Source of the DNA: Bacillus sp. FJAT-27916
GTDB taxonomy: Bacteria > Bacillota > Bacilli > Bacillales > Pradoshiaceae
DNA length: 64,000 nucleotides
Assembly (NCBI RefSeq): GCF_001183965.1
Contig: NZ_LFZV01000001.1
Location: forward strand, 1,123,515 to 1,187,514
Direction of reading: 5' to 3'
Shown: piece after piece, positions 25,516-34,581 of the stretch
How positions within the stretch are numbered: position 1 is the first letter of the stretch
Layout: each line of letters opens with the position of its first letter
Notes under the pieces: model-generated
Database searches by the model: none
Told to the model about the DNA's origin: nothing
The model's input: the letters and a program-made list of their open reading frames with translations, nothing else
Made by a program: the position numbers and the translations under genes

Positions 25516-26409
25516 ATGTTTATGAAATGGAAAAAGGCATCTTTCTTCATGGTGCTAGTACTGATGAGCGGAGTACTTGCAGCATGCGGAAGCGATAGTG
25601 AATCGAATAATGGTGGTTCCTCCGGTGCAAACGGAGAAGAAATATCCGGTATGATCACAGCAGCTGGTTCAACGGCCTTGCAGCCTTTGGCTGATGAGGC
25701 TGCAAATGAATTCATGGCCAATAATCCTAATGTGTCCGTGAGCGTGCAGGGCGGAGGCAGTGGTACCGGCATTAATCAAGTAGCTAGCGGAGCCGTTAAC
25801 ATTGGTAACTCTGACGTTCCTTCAGCAGATAAATTGGAAGATGAAAAGCTTGCCGGTGAAATAGTTGACAATAAAGTATCCGGCATTGCCTTTGGAATCG
25901 TTGTAAATAAAGATGTAACCGTTAAAGACCTGACAATTGAACAGATTCAAGGAATCTTCTCTGGCAAGATCAAGAACTGGAAGGAAGTCGGCGGAGCGGA
26001 TTTGGAAATCAATGTCGTCAATAGACCTGCTTCTTCCGGCACACGTACAACATTTGAACAAACAATCATGCAAGATGTGAAGATTGATGACAGTATCGGT
26101 ACAAACCAAGATTCTAACGGGGCTGTTGAAAATTCTATCAATTCCACATCCGGTTCCATCAGCTATTTGGCCATGAGCTATTTAGTTGAGGGCAAAGAAA
26201 CAACATTGAAAACAGTCACCATTGATGGTGCAGAACCGACAACTGAAGATGTAGCAAATGGAAGCTATCCTTTCTGGTCTTATGAATACATGGTCACAAA
26301 AGGGGAACCAGAGGGAGCTGTCAAAGCATTCATCGATTTCATGATAAGTGATGATTTTGCCGGTAAGGTTGATGAAATGGGCTATATTCCAATGTCTGAA
26401 TTGGAATAA
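25516..26409 (+). CDS. pstS: Phosphate-binding lipoprotein PstS
   Basis: High-affinity phosphate receptor of the Pst ABC importer, 297 residues. A lipoprotein signal peptide ends in the lipobox VLAAC (Cys24 from the ATG at 25516), followed by a Ser/Asn/Gly linker. Phosphate-contact motifs are visible: AAGSTALQPL near the N-terminus, GGGSGTGINQVASG, and NRPASSGTRTTFEQ. The start is ATG 25516, with GGGAGG 9 nt upstream; a TTG two codons earlier is too close to it. First gene of the operon. Confidence 0.95.
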   Translation: MFMKWKKASFFMVLVLMSGVLAACGSDSESNNGGSSGANGEEISGMITAAGSTALQPLADEAANEFMANNPNVSVSVQGGGSGTGINQVASGAVNIGNSDVPSADKLEDEKLAGEIVDNKVSGIAFGIVVNKDVTVKDLTIEQIQGIFSGKIKNWKEVGGADLEINVVNRPASSGTRTTFEQTIMQDVKIDDSIGTNQDSNGAVENSINSTSGSISYLAMSYLVEGKETTLKTVTIDGAEPTTEDVANGSYPFWSYEYMVTKGEPEGAVKAFIDFMISDDFAGKVDEMGYIPMSELE

Positions 26410-26431
26410 CTCATAGGTAAAAAATGCGAGG

Positions 26432-26454
26432 GGACTGGTCGTTTTTGCCAGTCC
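26432..26454 (+). promoter_or_regulatory. Intercistronic hairpin between pstS and pstC
   Basis: Stem GGACTGG / CCAGTCC with a 9-nt loop, 22 nt after the pstS stop, without a T tract. Such hairpins after binding-protein genes commonly protect the upstream mRNA or partly stop transcription, so that PstS is made in excess of the membrane parts. Confidence 0.6.
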
Positions 26455-26489
26455 TGTTACCGTGTTTAATTGGAGAGGAGCAGATTAGG

Positions 26490-27377
26490 ATGAAAGGCCA
26501 TAAGTCGATAAACTACTGGAAAAGTGAATATATAGGCCGAATCCTTGTTACTTTATGCGGGTTCGTGATTGTACTAACCACATTGGCAATCATCGTATTC
26601 ATAACTGGTAAAGGAATTCAGTCATTTACTGTGAGCGGCATTTCACTATGGGAAATGATCAGTTCAACAAATTGGAGCCCGAATGACGGGCATTATGGAG
26701 CATTGATTTTCATTGCTGGATCCACGCTCGTATCAATGGGAGCTGTGTTAATCAGTGCCCCGATTGCCATTGCTTTAGCTATTTTTATGAATTATATATC
26801 TCCTAAGTTTGGAGAAAAGGTTTTACGGCCTGTATTGGAGTTATTGGTAGGAATTCCTTCCGTTGTTTATGGGTTATTAGGGGTGACCATTCTTGTGCCG
26901 TTCCTAAGAGACTCATTTGGCGGAGTCGGTTTTAGTTTGCTGGCGGGGACTATCGTCCTCAGCATCATGATTCTCCCGACAATTGCCTCCCTGGCCTCTG
27001 ATGCTTTAAGAGGAGTGCCGCCGCAATTGCTGGAAGCTTCTTACGGCCTTGGCTCTACAAGATGGCAGGCAATCAGCCGTGTGGTGATACCAGCTGCGAA
27101 GAAAGGGGTATTAACAGGGATTGTCCTTGGGCTCGCACGTGCATTTGGTGAGGCGCTTGCCGTTCAAATGGTTATCGGGAACACGATTAAGCTGCCAGAA
27201 GCCATTACGGACCCAACGGCCACTTTAACAGGGATTTTGACAATGGATATGTCTAATACATTAAACGGGACAGCATGGAATAACGCTCTTTGGAGCTTAG
27301 CCCTGATCCTATTGGTTATGTCATTCTTGTTTATTATGATTATTCGTTTTATTGGGAATAGAGGTGGGACAAAATGA
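26490..27377 (+). CDS. pstC: Phosphate ABC transporter permease PstC
   Basis: Membrane subunit of the Pst importer, 295 residues, six membrane helices. The coupling-loop motif RGVPPQLLEASYGLGSTRWQAISRVVIPAA and LARAFGEALAVQMVIGN are typical. The ATG at 26490 has GGAGAGGAG upstream; the frame is open to 26424 but that stretch holds the hairpin and no RBS. Its stop overlaps the pstA start. Confidence 0.94.
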   Translation: MKGHKSINYWKSEYIGRILVTLCGFVIVLTTLAIIVFITGKGIQSFTVSGISLWEMISSTNWSPNDGHYGALIFIAGSTLVSMGAVLISAPIAIALAIFMNYISPKFGEKVLRPVLELLVGIPSVVYGLLGVTILVPFLRDSFGGVGFSLLAGTIVLSIMILPTIASLASDALRGVPPQLLEASYGLGSTRWQAISRVVIPAAKKGVLTGIVLGLARAFGEALAVQMVIGNTIKLPEAITDPTATLTGILTMDMSNTLNGTAWNNALWSLALILLVMSFLFIMIIRFIGNRGGTK

Positions 27378-28297
27378 TGAATTCGCGAACAGTTAATAAG
27401 ATTTGGACAGGGATTTTCTACATCATAGCCATCTTTATTATCATTCTCCTTGGATTTCTCGTTTTTGAAATACTGAAAAGAGGCTGGGGATTTTGGGACC
27501 CCTCCTTCCTGACGGGAAGATCGAGCAATCTGGAAGCTGGCGGGGGAATAGGGTATCAATTATTTAATTCCTTCTACATGCTCATCATTACATTGATTAT
27601 TTCTGTTCCTCTTGGTCTAGGGGCAGGTATTTATTTGGCGGAATACGCAAAACCAGGGAAGTTTTTGAACTTTATCCGTTTATGCATTGATACGATGGCG
27701 TCTCTTCCTTCTATTGTGGTTGGATTATTCGGATTGCTTGTGTTCGTAACGGCAACCGGATGGGGATATACCATTATCGGCGGTGCATTGGCCATTACCA
27801 TTCTGAACCTGCCGAGTTTGGCGCGTGTCAGTGAAGGGGCGCTCTTGGATGTACCGGATAGTGTGAAGGAAGCTAGTCTTGGTGTCGGGGCAACAAGATG
27901 GCAGACGATCGTGAAGATTGCCCTGCCGACAGCGATGCCGCAAATTATTACAGGGGTTATCTTAGCGGCGGGCCGTATTTTTGGGGAAGCGGCAGCTTTG
28001 ATTTATACAGCAGGCTTAACGACCCCCATCTTAAATACAGCCGCAGACTTAAGCAGTCCTGTGAACCCATTCAATATTTTCAGGCCGGCAGAAACATTGG
28101 CTGTTCATATCTGGAAATTAAATTCAGAGGGGATTGTGCCGGATGCTCAGGCAATTGCGATGAAATCAGCTGCCGTACTCATCATCATGGTCTTGATCTT
28201 TAATTTACTCGCACGCTTATTCGCAGCTCTGTTGCAAAAGCATTTCGAAGGCGGTAAAGGGAAGAAGAAAAAGAAAAAGCCGCAAGCAGCAGCTTAA
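27374..28297 (+). CDS. pstA: Phosphate ABC transporter permease PstA
   Basis: Second permease of the Pst importer, 307 residues. Six membrane helices and the coupling motif LLDVPDSVKEASLGVGATRWQTIVKIALPTA. It ends in a very basic tail (GGKGKKKKKKPQ). It overlaps pstC by 4 nt (ATGATG; the second ATG at 27377 is an equal candidate), with GAGGTGGG upstream. Confidence 0.94.
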   Translation: MMNSRTVNKIWTGIFYIIAIFIIILLGFLVFEILKRGWGFWDPSFLTGRSSNLEAGGGIGYQLFNSFYMLIITLIISVPLGLGAGIYLAEYAKPGKFLNFIRLCIDTMASLPSIVVGLFGLLVFVTATGWGYTIIGGALAITILNLPSLARVSEGALLDVPDSVKEASLGVGATRWQTIVKIALPTAMPQIITGVILAAGRIFGEAAALIYTAGLTTPILNTAADLSSPVNPFNIFRPAETLAVHIWKLNSEGIVPDAQAIAMKSAAVLIIMVLIFNLLARLFAALLQKHFEGGKGKKKKKKPQAAA

Positions 28298-28334
28298 CGC
28301 TCGATAGTCTATGGAATCGATAGGGGGCAATGAC

Positions 28335-29165
28335 ATGATTGAACTGAAAGAAAAAATGCAGGAAAAGGGAAAGGTGCAGGTCATGCAAACAGAACAATCA
28401 AGCAAGGATAAAAAGCTTGTTTATGATACGAGAAATCTAAATCTATGGTATGGAGATAATCATGCCTTGAAAGATATTAATCTGCCAATTGAAGAAAATG
28501 AGGTTACGGCCATTATTGGACCTTCCGGCTGTGGTAAATCCACTTATATAAAAGTTTTGAATCGCATGATTGAATTGATTCCAAGTGTCAAGACAACAGG
28601 GGAAATTCTCTATAGAGGCAACAATATTTTCGACAAGAATTATCAGGTAGAGGAGCTGCGTAAAAGAGTGGGCATGGTTTTCCAGAAGCCGAACCCTTTT
28701 CCAAAGTCCATTTATGAAAATGTCGCCTATGGACCAAAAATTCATGGTGTAAGAAATAAAAAGGAATTGGACGAAATCGTGGAAAAAAGCTTGCGCGGTG
28801 CCGCTATCTGGGATGAAGTGAAGGACCGTCTTCATGAAAATGCCTATGGCCTATCAGGCGGGCAGCAGCAGCGTATATGTCTTGCGCGCTGTCTGGCAGT
28901 TTCACCGGATGTCATCTTAATGGATGAGCCGACATCAGCACTTGATCCAATCTCCACCTTGAAGGTTGAGGAGCTTGTTCAAGAGCTGAAAGAGAAATTC
29001 AGCATCATCATTGTCACTCATAATATGCAGCAGGCTGCGCGCATATCTGATAAGACAGCCTTTTTCTTGAGCGGGGAAGTCATTGAGTTTGACGAAACCG
29101 ACAAAATATTCTCCACGCCAAAGGATAAGCGGACGGAGGATTATATTACAGGACGTTTCGGCTAA
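28335..29165 (+). CDS. pstB: Phosphate ABC transporter ATPase PstB
   Basis: ATPase of the Pst importer, about 276 residues. Walker [10 protein letters not shown], signature LSGGQQQR, Walker B VILMDEP and TSALDP are intact; [11 protein letters not shown] and [18 protein letters not shown] are PstB-specific. I place the start at ATG 28335, with GGGGG 7 nt upstream; the frame extends to an ATG at 28311 without an RBS. Only one pstB is present here, whereas B. subtilis has two (pstBA, pstBB). Confidence 0.94.
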   Translation: MIELKEKMQEKGKVQVMQTEQSSKDKKLVYDTRNLNLWYGDNHALKDINLPIEENEVTAIIGPSGCGKSTYIKVLNRMIELIPSVKTTGEILYRGNNIFDKNYQVEELRKRVGMVFQKPNPFPKSIYENVAYGPKIHGVRNKKELDEIVEKSLRGAAIWDEVKDRLHENAYGLSGGQQQRICLARCLAVSPDVILMDEPTSALDPISTLKVEELVQELKEKFSIIIVTHNMQQAARISDKTAFFLSGEVIEFDETDKIFSTPKDKRTEDYITGRFG

Positions 29166-29195
29166 GGAATTATTTGGTGAAGGGAGAAGATAGGA

Positions 29196-29855
29196 ATGGT
29201 AGTCAGAGAAAAATTCGAGGGTGAGCTTCAGGAATTAAAGGTCAATGTGGTACGAATGGGCGATATGGCTGTTACAGCACTTGATAAAGCCTATAAAGCA
29301 CTTTTGGATAAAGATATTGATCTTGCCCTATCCGTACTAGACGAGGATAAGCGGATTGACAAGCTTGAAGAAGAAATCGAAGAATCAGCAATCTTAATGA
29401 TTGCTAAGCAGCAGCCTGTTGCTTCCGATCTTCGTCACATCATCTCCGCGATTAAGATTTCATCTGAAATTGAACGTGTTGGAGATTATGCGAAGAATAT
29501 TGCGAAGACGGCTATTCGTTTAGCAAAGGAAGAGCTTCCATTCCAGAATGATGGCGTGGCAGAAATGCATGGAATCTGTTTGCGGATGATGACGATGTTT
29601 AAAGAGTCCTATAAAGAGGAAAACCTGGCAATGGCTAAGGAGCTGGCAGAGCTTGATGACCGGCTGGATGAGCTATATGGACAGGTCATACAGTCTATCT
29701 TAAGTGTATCGCCAAAAGGAACAGATAAACATCATCAAAACTCTCAGCTATTATTCCTTGTTCGTCATTATGAACGGGCAGGCGATCACATTACGAATCT
29801 GGCTGAAGAGATTTTGTACATGGCTAAGGGAAGGCGCTATCACTTAAATGACTGA
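29196..29855 (+). CDS. phoU: Phosphate transport regulator PhoU
   Basis: 219 residues, all-helical, two PhoU repeats (about 10-100 and 115-210). Metal-binding E/DxxxD patterns lie in each repeat (IDKLEEEIEE; DDRLDELYG) along with SDLRHIISAIKISSEIERVGDYAKNIA, the family signature. It curbs Pst uptake and links it to PhoR signalling in other bacteria. Last gene of the operon, 30 nt after pstB, before a strong terminator. B. subtilis 168 lacks phoU in its pst operon, so this arrangement is closer to other Bacillaceae. Confidence 0.93.
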   Translation: MVVREKFEGELQELKVNVVRMGDMAVTALDKAYKALLDKDIDLALSVLDEDKRIDKLEEEIEESAILMIAKQQPVASDLRHIISAIKISSEIERVGDYAKNIAKTAIRLAKEELPFQNDGVAEMHGICLRMMTMFKESYKEENLAMAKELAELDDRLDELYGQVIQSILSVSPKGTDKHHQNSQLLFLVRHYERAGDHITNLAEEILYMAKGRRYHLND

Positions 29856-29869
29856 TAACAGCTAAATGA

Positions 29870-29918
29870 AAAATCCCCCATACAGCACATGCAGATGCGG
29901 TGCAGTATGGGGGATTTT
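29870..29918. terminator. Bidirectional terminator after phoU
   Basis: Stem AAAATCCCCCATAC / GTATGGGGGATTTT extended inward by GCAC / GGTGC; A and T runs on both sides serve phoU and the convergent SRPBCC gene. Confidence 0.92.
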
Positions 29919-29922
29919 GATT

Positions 29923-30339
29923 TTATAAGACTGATGGTAATTTTTGATGAATAAGTGCTTCCCATCCCTCATCCATAATGGAATAAACCACGGGGTGAGG
30001 CTGTCCGAATTCTGTCGTTTTCTCTGGGTCCCAGCCGGAATGAATAACAATTAGCTCTGTTTGTGCTGGAGATAGTTCCTTTAATTCAAAACGTAAATGC
30101 CAATCCTTTCCCCAATCAAAGGCGAAGAGCTCATTTGGTACCCATTCTGTCACGCGGCAGGGTGAATCGCCAAAATGGTCGGTATGGAGAAGGAAATTCT
30201 CCCCTGCGCTCTTATCAAGCGTGTTTTCCATCCACCAGGAGGCCAGTCCATCAGAGGTGGAGACTGCCTTCCAGACCTGCTCAATGGGTGAGCTGAGCAG
30301 GATATGCTTCCGTATTTCTTTTATATTTGTTTCTTTCAT
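29923..30339 (-). CDS. SRPBCC/AHSA1-family protein
   Basis: 138 residues with the START-like fold signature of AHSA1 (Aha1 C-terminal) proteins: I..P...VW.A.STSDGLASWW, VTEWVPNELFAFDW and the closing MDEGWEALIHQKLPSVL. These bind small hydrophobic ligands or act as co-chaperones; no substrate is known for this type. ATG 30339 is preceded by GGAGG at 9 nt; an upstream ATG in frame lacks an RBS. Single gene, convergent with phoU. Confidence 0.8.
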   Translation of the reverse strand: MKETNIKEIRKHILLSSPIEQVWKAVSTSDGLASWWMENTLDKSAGENFLLHTDHFGDSPCRVTEWVPNELFAFDWGKDWHLRFELKELSPAQTELIVIHSGWDPEKTTEFGQPHPVVYSIMDEGWEALIHQKLPSVL

Positions 30340-30497
30340 TGTTATATCCTCCAAAATAGAAAAATCCTTTATAGATTGTAGTATCTCAAATCAGAAGGGA
30401 GAAAGGAAAGGGAATATGTTCCGTAAATGGAGATGGTTTGAAAAAGGATGTCCAAGGATAAAGGAAACAAAACGACTGTTTGAAGGGAAGATGGACC

Positions 30498-30890
30498 ATG
30501 CAAGAACGAAAAACAATAAAGATTAATGATGAAGAAATCAGTTATTTTCTAAGTGAGAAAGCCATTCATATTGATAATAATGATGCGCTGAAAAGAGCTG
30601 TTCTTAAGCCTAAGGCATCTACTCAAATTGCGGAATTAACCTTAGAGGATCATAAACGGCATTATCATTATGCCCTCCCAATCACCACAGTTTCTCTTGC
30701 TGCAGAGATATATGGGCATGTTTTTCCTGAACAAGCAGCAGAAGCCATAAAGAAGATTCCTATGCCAGATAAGCTTGAGCAGGCGATAAATCTGGTGCTG
30801 GAAAAAACAGATGTCATTGATGCTGGACACGAATCCATTGATGGTAATCGGAAAATCTGGGATGCAATTGCCAAGATTGTCCCTATTTAA
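30498..30890 (+). CDS. Uncharacterised protein
   Basis: 130 residues, soluble, no signal or membrane segment. It contains ISYFLSEKAIHIDNNDALKRAVLKP and an internal region HYHYALPITTVSLAAEIYGH. I do not recognise the family. The ATG at 30498 follows GGGAAGATGG; the frame is open a little further upstream (TTG at 30480). It is the only long frame in this stretch and its composition fits the neighbours. Confidence 0.55.
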   Translation: MQERKTIKINDEEISYFLSEKAIHIDNNDALKRAVLKPKASTQIAELTLEDHKRHYHYALPITTVSLAAEIYGHVFPEQAAEAIKKIPMPDKLEQAINLVLEKTDVIDAGHESIDGNRKIWDAIAKIVPI

Positions 30891-30980
30891 CGGTCATTTC
30901 CAAGAATTTGACATTGTTTTGCTTATGTAGAGCACAATGCATTAGGCATAGAATTTTTTGGGGAACGAAAATCAATGTTC

Positions 30981-31000
30981 GACAATATGCGTTTATTGTC
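30981..31000. promoter_or_regulatory. Operator-like inverted repeat
   Basis: Perfect 7-bp inverted repeat GACAATA-N6-TATTGTC about 66 nt before the start of the next gene. The half-site spacing suits a dimeric repressor. No regulator can be assigned. Confidence 0.4.
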
Positions 31001-31066
31001 AATGTGCCTACCGGATGATAGGATTTAATGGAAGAATATAGTAATCATTCGGGAGGGGAGTACCGC

Positions 31067-31642
31067 TTGGATAAATTAGGGAGACTAAAAATTACAGAGG
31101 ATCGTGCACGCAGCTATAAGAGGTTATCAGAGGCGACACCAGGAGGGATTGTTCCTTATTTATGGCGGGAGCCCGGTACGGATCATGGCAACCTTTCAAT
31201 TGGTATTCAAATGGAACATCATAAACAATCTGATCGAATAGATGTTATATGCAAGAACGATTCTCCTGATGAAATATCCTTTAAGGTCTTTTTCGTGACG
31301 GAGAGGACAAGTCATGTGTCAGCCTGCTTTTATAGTCCTGCTGATGCACTTGTTTATTTTTATGAAGATGATCATATTGTCCTTTTGAACGGTCATGACC
31401 GGGCCACTATATCCATTATGGAGCAGCGGAACAGGAAGGCAGTATTTGAGGCTATGCAAAGAGGCACCATTCTGCCTTCTCCGCTAGCACGCGGATATGT
31501 CATTTGTGCAACTATGTACCACCGAATCCTTCGTCCTGGAGAGGTTTCAAAGCTCTCAAATTGGACTGTCAGCGGGAAGACAAAAGAGGAAGCTATGCTT
31601 CTTGATTATCTTGTCAAAAAACAGACTAGCATTTATCACTAA
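31067..31642 (+). CDS. Uncharacterised protein
   Basis: 191 residues starting at TTG 31067, chosen because GGGAGGGGAG ends 6 nt before it; an ATG at 31028 has no RBS. No membrane segment. The middle is rich in beta-type patterns (ISFKVFFVTERTSHVSACFYS; ALVYFYEDDHIVLLNGHD). No family recognised. It precedes rpmG, with a 60-nt gap. Confidence 0.55.
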   Translation: MDKLGRLKITEDRARSYKRLSEATPGGIVPYLWREPGTDHGNLSIGIQMEHHKQSDRIDVICKNDSPDEISFKVFFVTERTSHVSACFYSPADALVYFYEDDHIVLLNGHDRATISIMEQRNRKAVFEAMQRGTILPSPLARGYVICATMYHRILRPGEVSKLSNWTVSGKTKEEAMLLDYLVKKQTSIYH

Positions 31643-31702
31643 AAGGTGGTATTATAGAAAAGTCGTATCAAATGAAGTTATGAATGAACTGGAGGGACTC
31701 AC

Positions 31703-31852
31703 ATGCGTGTAAACATTACATTAGCTTGCACAGAGTGCGGTGAGCGTAATTATATCAGCACAAAAAATAAACGTAATAACCCTGATCGCCTTGAGCTAAA
31801 AAAATACTGCTCAAGAGAAAAGCGTACTACTACGCACCGCGAAACAAAATAA
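31703..31852 (+). CDS. rpmG: 50S ribosomal protein L33
   Basis: 49-residue ribosomal protein: [20 protein letters not shown], then [20 protein letters not shown] and a closing HRETK. A CTEC pair (9-12) is present, but the second CxxC of zinc-binding L33 is reduced to a single Cys (YCSRE), so it probably does not hold a normal zinc site. GGAGGG lies before the ATG. Its stop codon forms the first base of the terminator stem. Confidence 0.95.
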   Translation: MRVNITLACTECGERNYISTKNKRNNPDRLELKKYCSREKRTTTHRETK

Positions 31853-31884
31853 GCAACAGGAGCTACCTCCTGTTGCTTTTTTTT
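31852..31884 (+). terminator. Terminator of rpmG
   Basis: 11-bp stem AGCAACAGGAG / CTCCTGTTGCT, 4-nt loop, seven T. Confidence 0.95.
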
Positions 31885-31919
31885 ATGGGATAATATAGAA
31901 AGATTGTGAGGAAAAGGGA

Positions 31920-32483
31920 ATGTCAAAAAATAGATTACGAACTGAATGTCTGAATCTATTGGCTGATTACCCGAAGGATAAACGCAGCAAGAATACATAT
32001 CATATAACGGATTCTTTGGTCAATCATGCCCTATGGAAAGAACAATATATAATTGCTATTACATTAGCGCGTTATCCAGAGATCGACACAAATGCAATCA
32101 TTGAAAGAGGATGGGCAGACGGAAAGCAGATCGCCATTCCGAAATGCAGGCCGAAGACACGAGAGATGGACTTCTACCTATATGAAGAAGGAATGGAGCT
32201 TGAAACCGTCTATAATGGACTCCTTGAGCCCAATCCTGATAAAGCAAAGAAAGTCAATCCGGCAGACATCGGATTGATGATTGTACCGGGGCTGGCATTC
32301 ACGCCAAAAGGTTATAGGCTGGGGTTTGGCGGTGGATATTATGACCGGTTTCTCTCAGCCTATTCAGGCGTAACGGTTTCCATCGCCTTTTCTGAGCAGG
32401 TGACTGATTATCTACCGGTTGAATCGTTTGATGTGCCGGTCGACTGGCTCCTGACTGAAAGGGGCATGCATCATTGTGATTAA
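31920..32483 (+). CDS. yqgN: 5-formyltetrahydrofolate cyclo-ligase
   Basis: Converts 5-formyl-THF to 5,10-methenyl-THF using ATP. 187 residues. Family motifs: IAITLARYPEIDT, ADGKQIAIPKC (substrate lysine region), and the nucleotide-binding LGFGGGYYDRFL with the preceding MIVPGLAF. Position fits YqgN. The folate pool it feeds also serves the glycine cleavage system encoded 22 kb downstream. It overlaps the DUF92 gene by 8 nt. Confidence 0.93.
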   Translation: MSKNRLRTECLNLLADYPKDKRSKNTYHITDSLVNHALWKEQYIIAITLARYPEIDTNAIIERGWADGKQIAIPKCRPKTREMDFYLYEEGMELETVYNGLLEPNPDKAKKVNPADIGLMIVPGLAFTPKGYRLGFGGGYYDRFLSAYSGVTVSIAFSEQVTDYLPVESFDVPVDWLLTERGMHHCD

Positions 32484-33264
32484 TGTGTTCATTTATCTGC
32501 TGATCACCTCTGCAGGGGCTTATCTTGCCTTTAAGGAGAGACTTCTGTCTCAATCAGGGGCGCTTGCCGCCTGCCTTGTTGGATTTTGTGTGCTTATAGG
32601 AACAGGCTGGCAAGGTTTTGTGATTTTAGGTTTATTTTTTGCTTCGTCCAGCTTTTTCTCCAGCTACAAAAAGCATCGGAAGAAAATGGCGGAAGAAAGG
32701 CTTGCCAATACGAGCCGACGGAATTGGGCACAAGTTGCCGCCAATGGGGGAGTCCCATCGGGCTTTTCCTTGGCATATGCCACTACATTCAATGAAATAT
32801 TTCTGTATGCCTTTGTTGTTTCGATTGCTGCGGCTGCCGCAGATACATGGGCTTCAGAGCTTGGGGTATTGAGTAAGGGAGCCCCTGTCAAGATTACAAA
32901 CCTCAAAAGATGTACACCTGGCACATCTGGAGCGGTCTCCATTTTTGGGACTGCCGCATCTGCCGCTGGAGCCATTTTCATTTCCTCGGCTGCAGTCCTC
33001 TTGTTTGATCTTTCTTTACCTGTTTTTCTAATGATTAGTGTATACGGATTCCTTGGCTCAGCAGCTGATACGCTGCTCGGTGCATTTGTGCAAGTGGAAT
33101 ATCGATGTCCCGCTTGCGGAGTCCTGACAGAACGAAAGGAACACTGCGGACAAGGTACTAATCATACGAGCGGTGTTTCCTGGTTCAACAATGAAGCTGT
33201 CAATATCTCCTCTATTCTAATTGTCAGCTTTCTTTGCATAATAACTTCATGGTATATCACATAA
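32476..33264 (+). CDS. DUF92 family integral membrane protein
   Basis: 262 residues with about six hydrophobic helices. The family signatures RNWAQVAANGGVPS, AADTWASELG and SGAVSIFGTAASAAGA are all present, plus a Cys-rich loop (RCPACGVLTERKEHCG) late in the protein. Plant homologues of DUF92 include VTE6, a phytyl-phosphate kinase, so a prenyl- or phytyl-phosphate kinase role is possible here but not shown. The start is GTG 32476 within the end of yqgN. Confidence 0.85.
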   Translation: MINVFIYLLITSAGAYLAFKERLLSQSGALAACLVGFCVLIGTGWQGFVILGLFFASSSFFSSYKKHRKKMAEERLANTSRRNWAQVAANGGVPSGFSLAYATTFNEIFLYAFVVSIAAAAADTWASELGVLSKGAPVKITNLKRCTPGTSGAVSIFGTAASAAGAIFISSAAVLLFDLSLPVFLMISVYGFLGSAADTLLGAFVQVEYRCPACGVLTERKEHCGQGTNHTSGVSWFNNEAVNISSILIVSFLCIITSWYIT

Positions 33265-33267
33265 TAA

Positions 33268-34275
<1,008 letters not shown>

Positions 34276-34296
34276 TTCCGAACAGCATAAAAGTCT

Positions 34297-34339
34297 CTCC
34301 TGTGCCCATACTATGTGGAAACACAGGAGGGATTTTTTT
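34297..34339 (+). terminator. Terminator of ldh carrying the next gene's RBS
   Basis: Stem CTCCTGTG / CACAGGAG with an 18-nt loop, then GGGA and seven T. The 3' arm AGGAGG is also the Shine-Dalgarno sequence of the small gene starting at 34340. Confidence 0.85.
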
Positions 34340-34510
34340 ATGAAAAGATTTTTGATTATCTTAAGCATGGCATCAGTTGGGTATATAGTTTATCAAAAGA
34401 GAAAATCCTTTTTCAAAAGTACCATCATGCGGGATATGCTGCTCGCTGTTTTACTTGAGCTGCCGATTTTTAAGCGTCGGGATGATGAGTGGCCGGCTGA
34501 GAGCCAATAG
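34340..34510 (+). CDS. YqgO-like small membrane protein
   Basis: 56 residues: a hydrophobic N-terminal helix (4-20) followed by a basic cytoplasmic stretch (YQKRKSFFKS) and a second, weaker amphipathic segment, ending in an acidic tail (RRDDEWPAESQ). GGAGG lies 9 nt before the ATG, within the terminator hairpin of ldh. Size and place before gluP suggest the YqgO family; I am not certain of the family. Confidence 0.6.
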   Translation: MKRFLIILSMASVGYIVYQKRKSFFKSTIMRDMLLAVLLELPIFKRRDDEWPAESQ

Positions 34511-34581
34511 GAATATTCACCCGACATAAAGAGTGGTAAAATAAAGAGGTATTTTTGGGAGAGAGAAAGTAGGGAAAGTGA

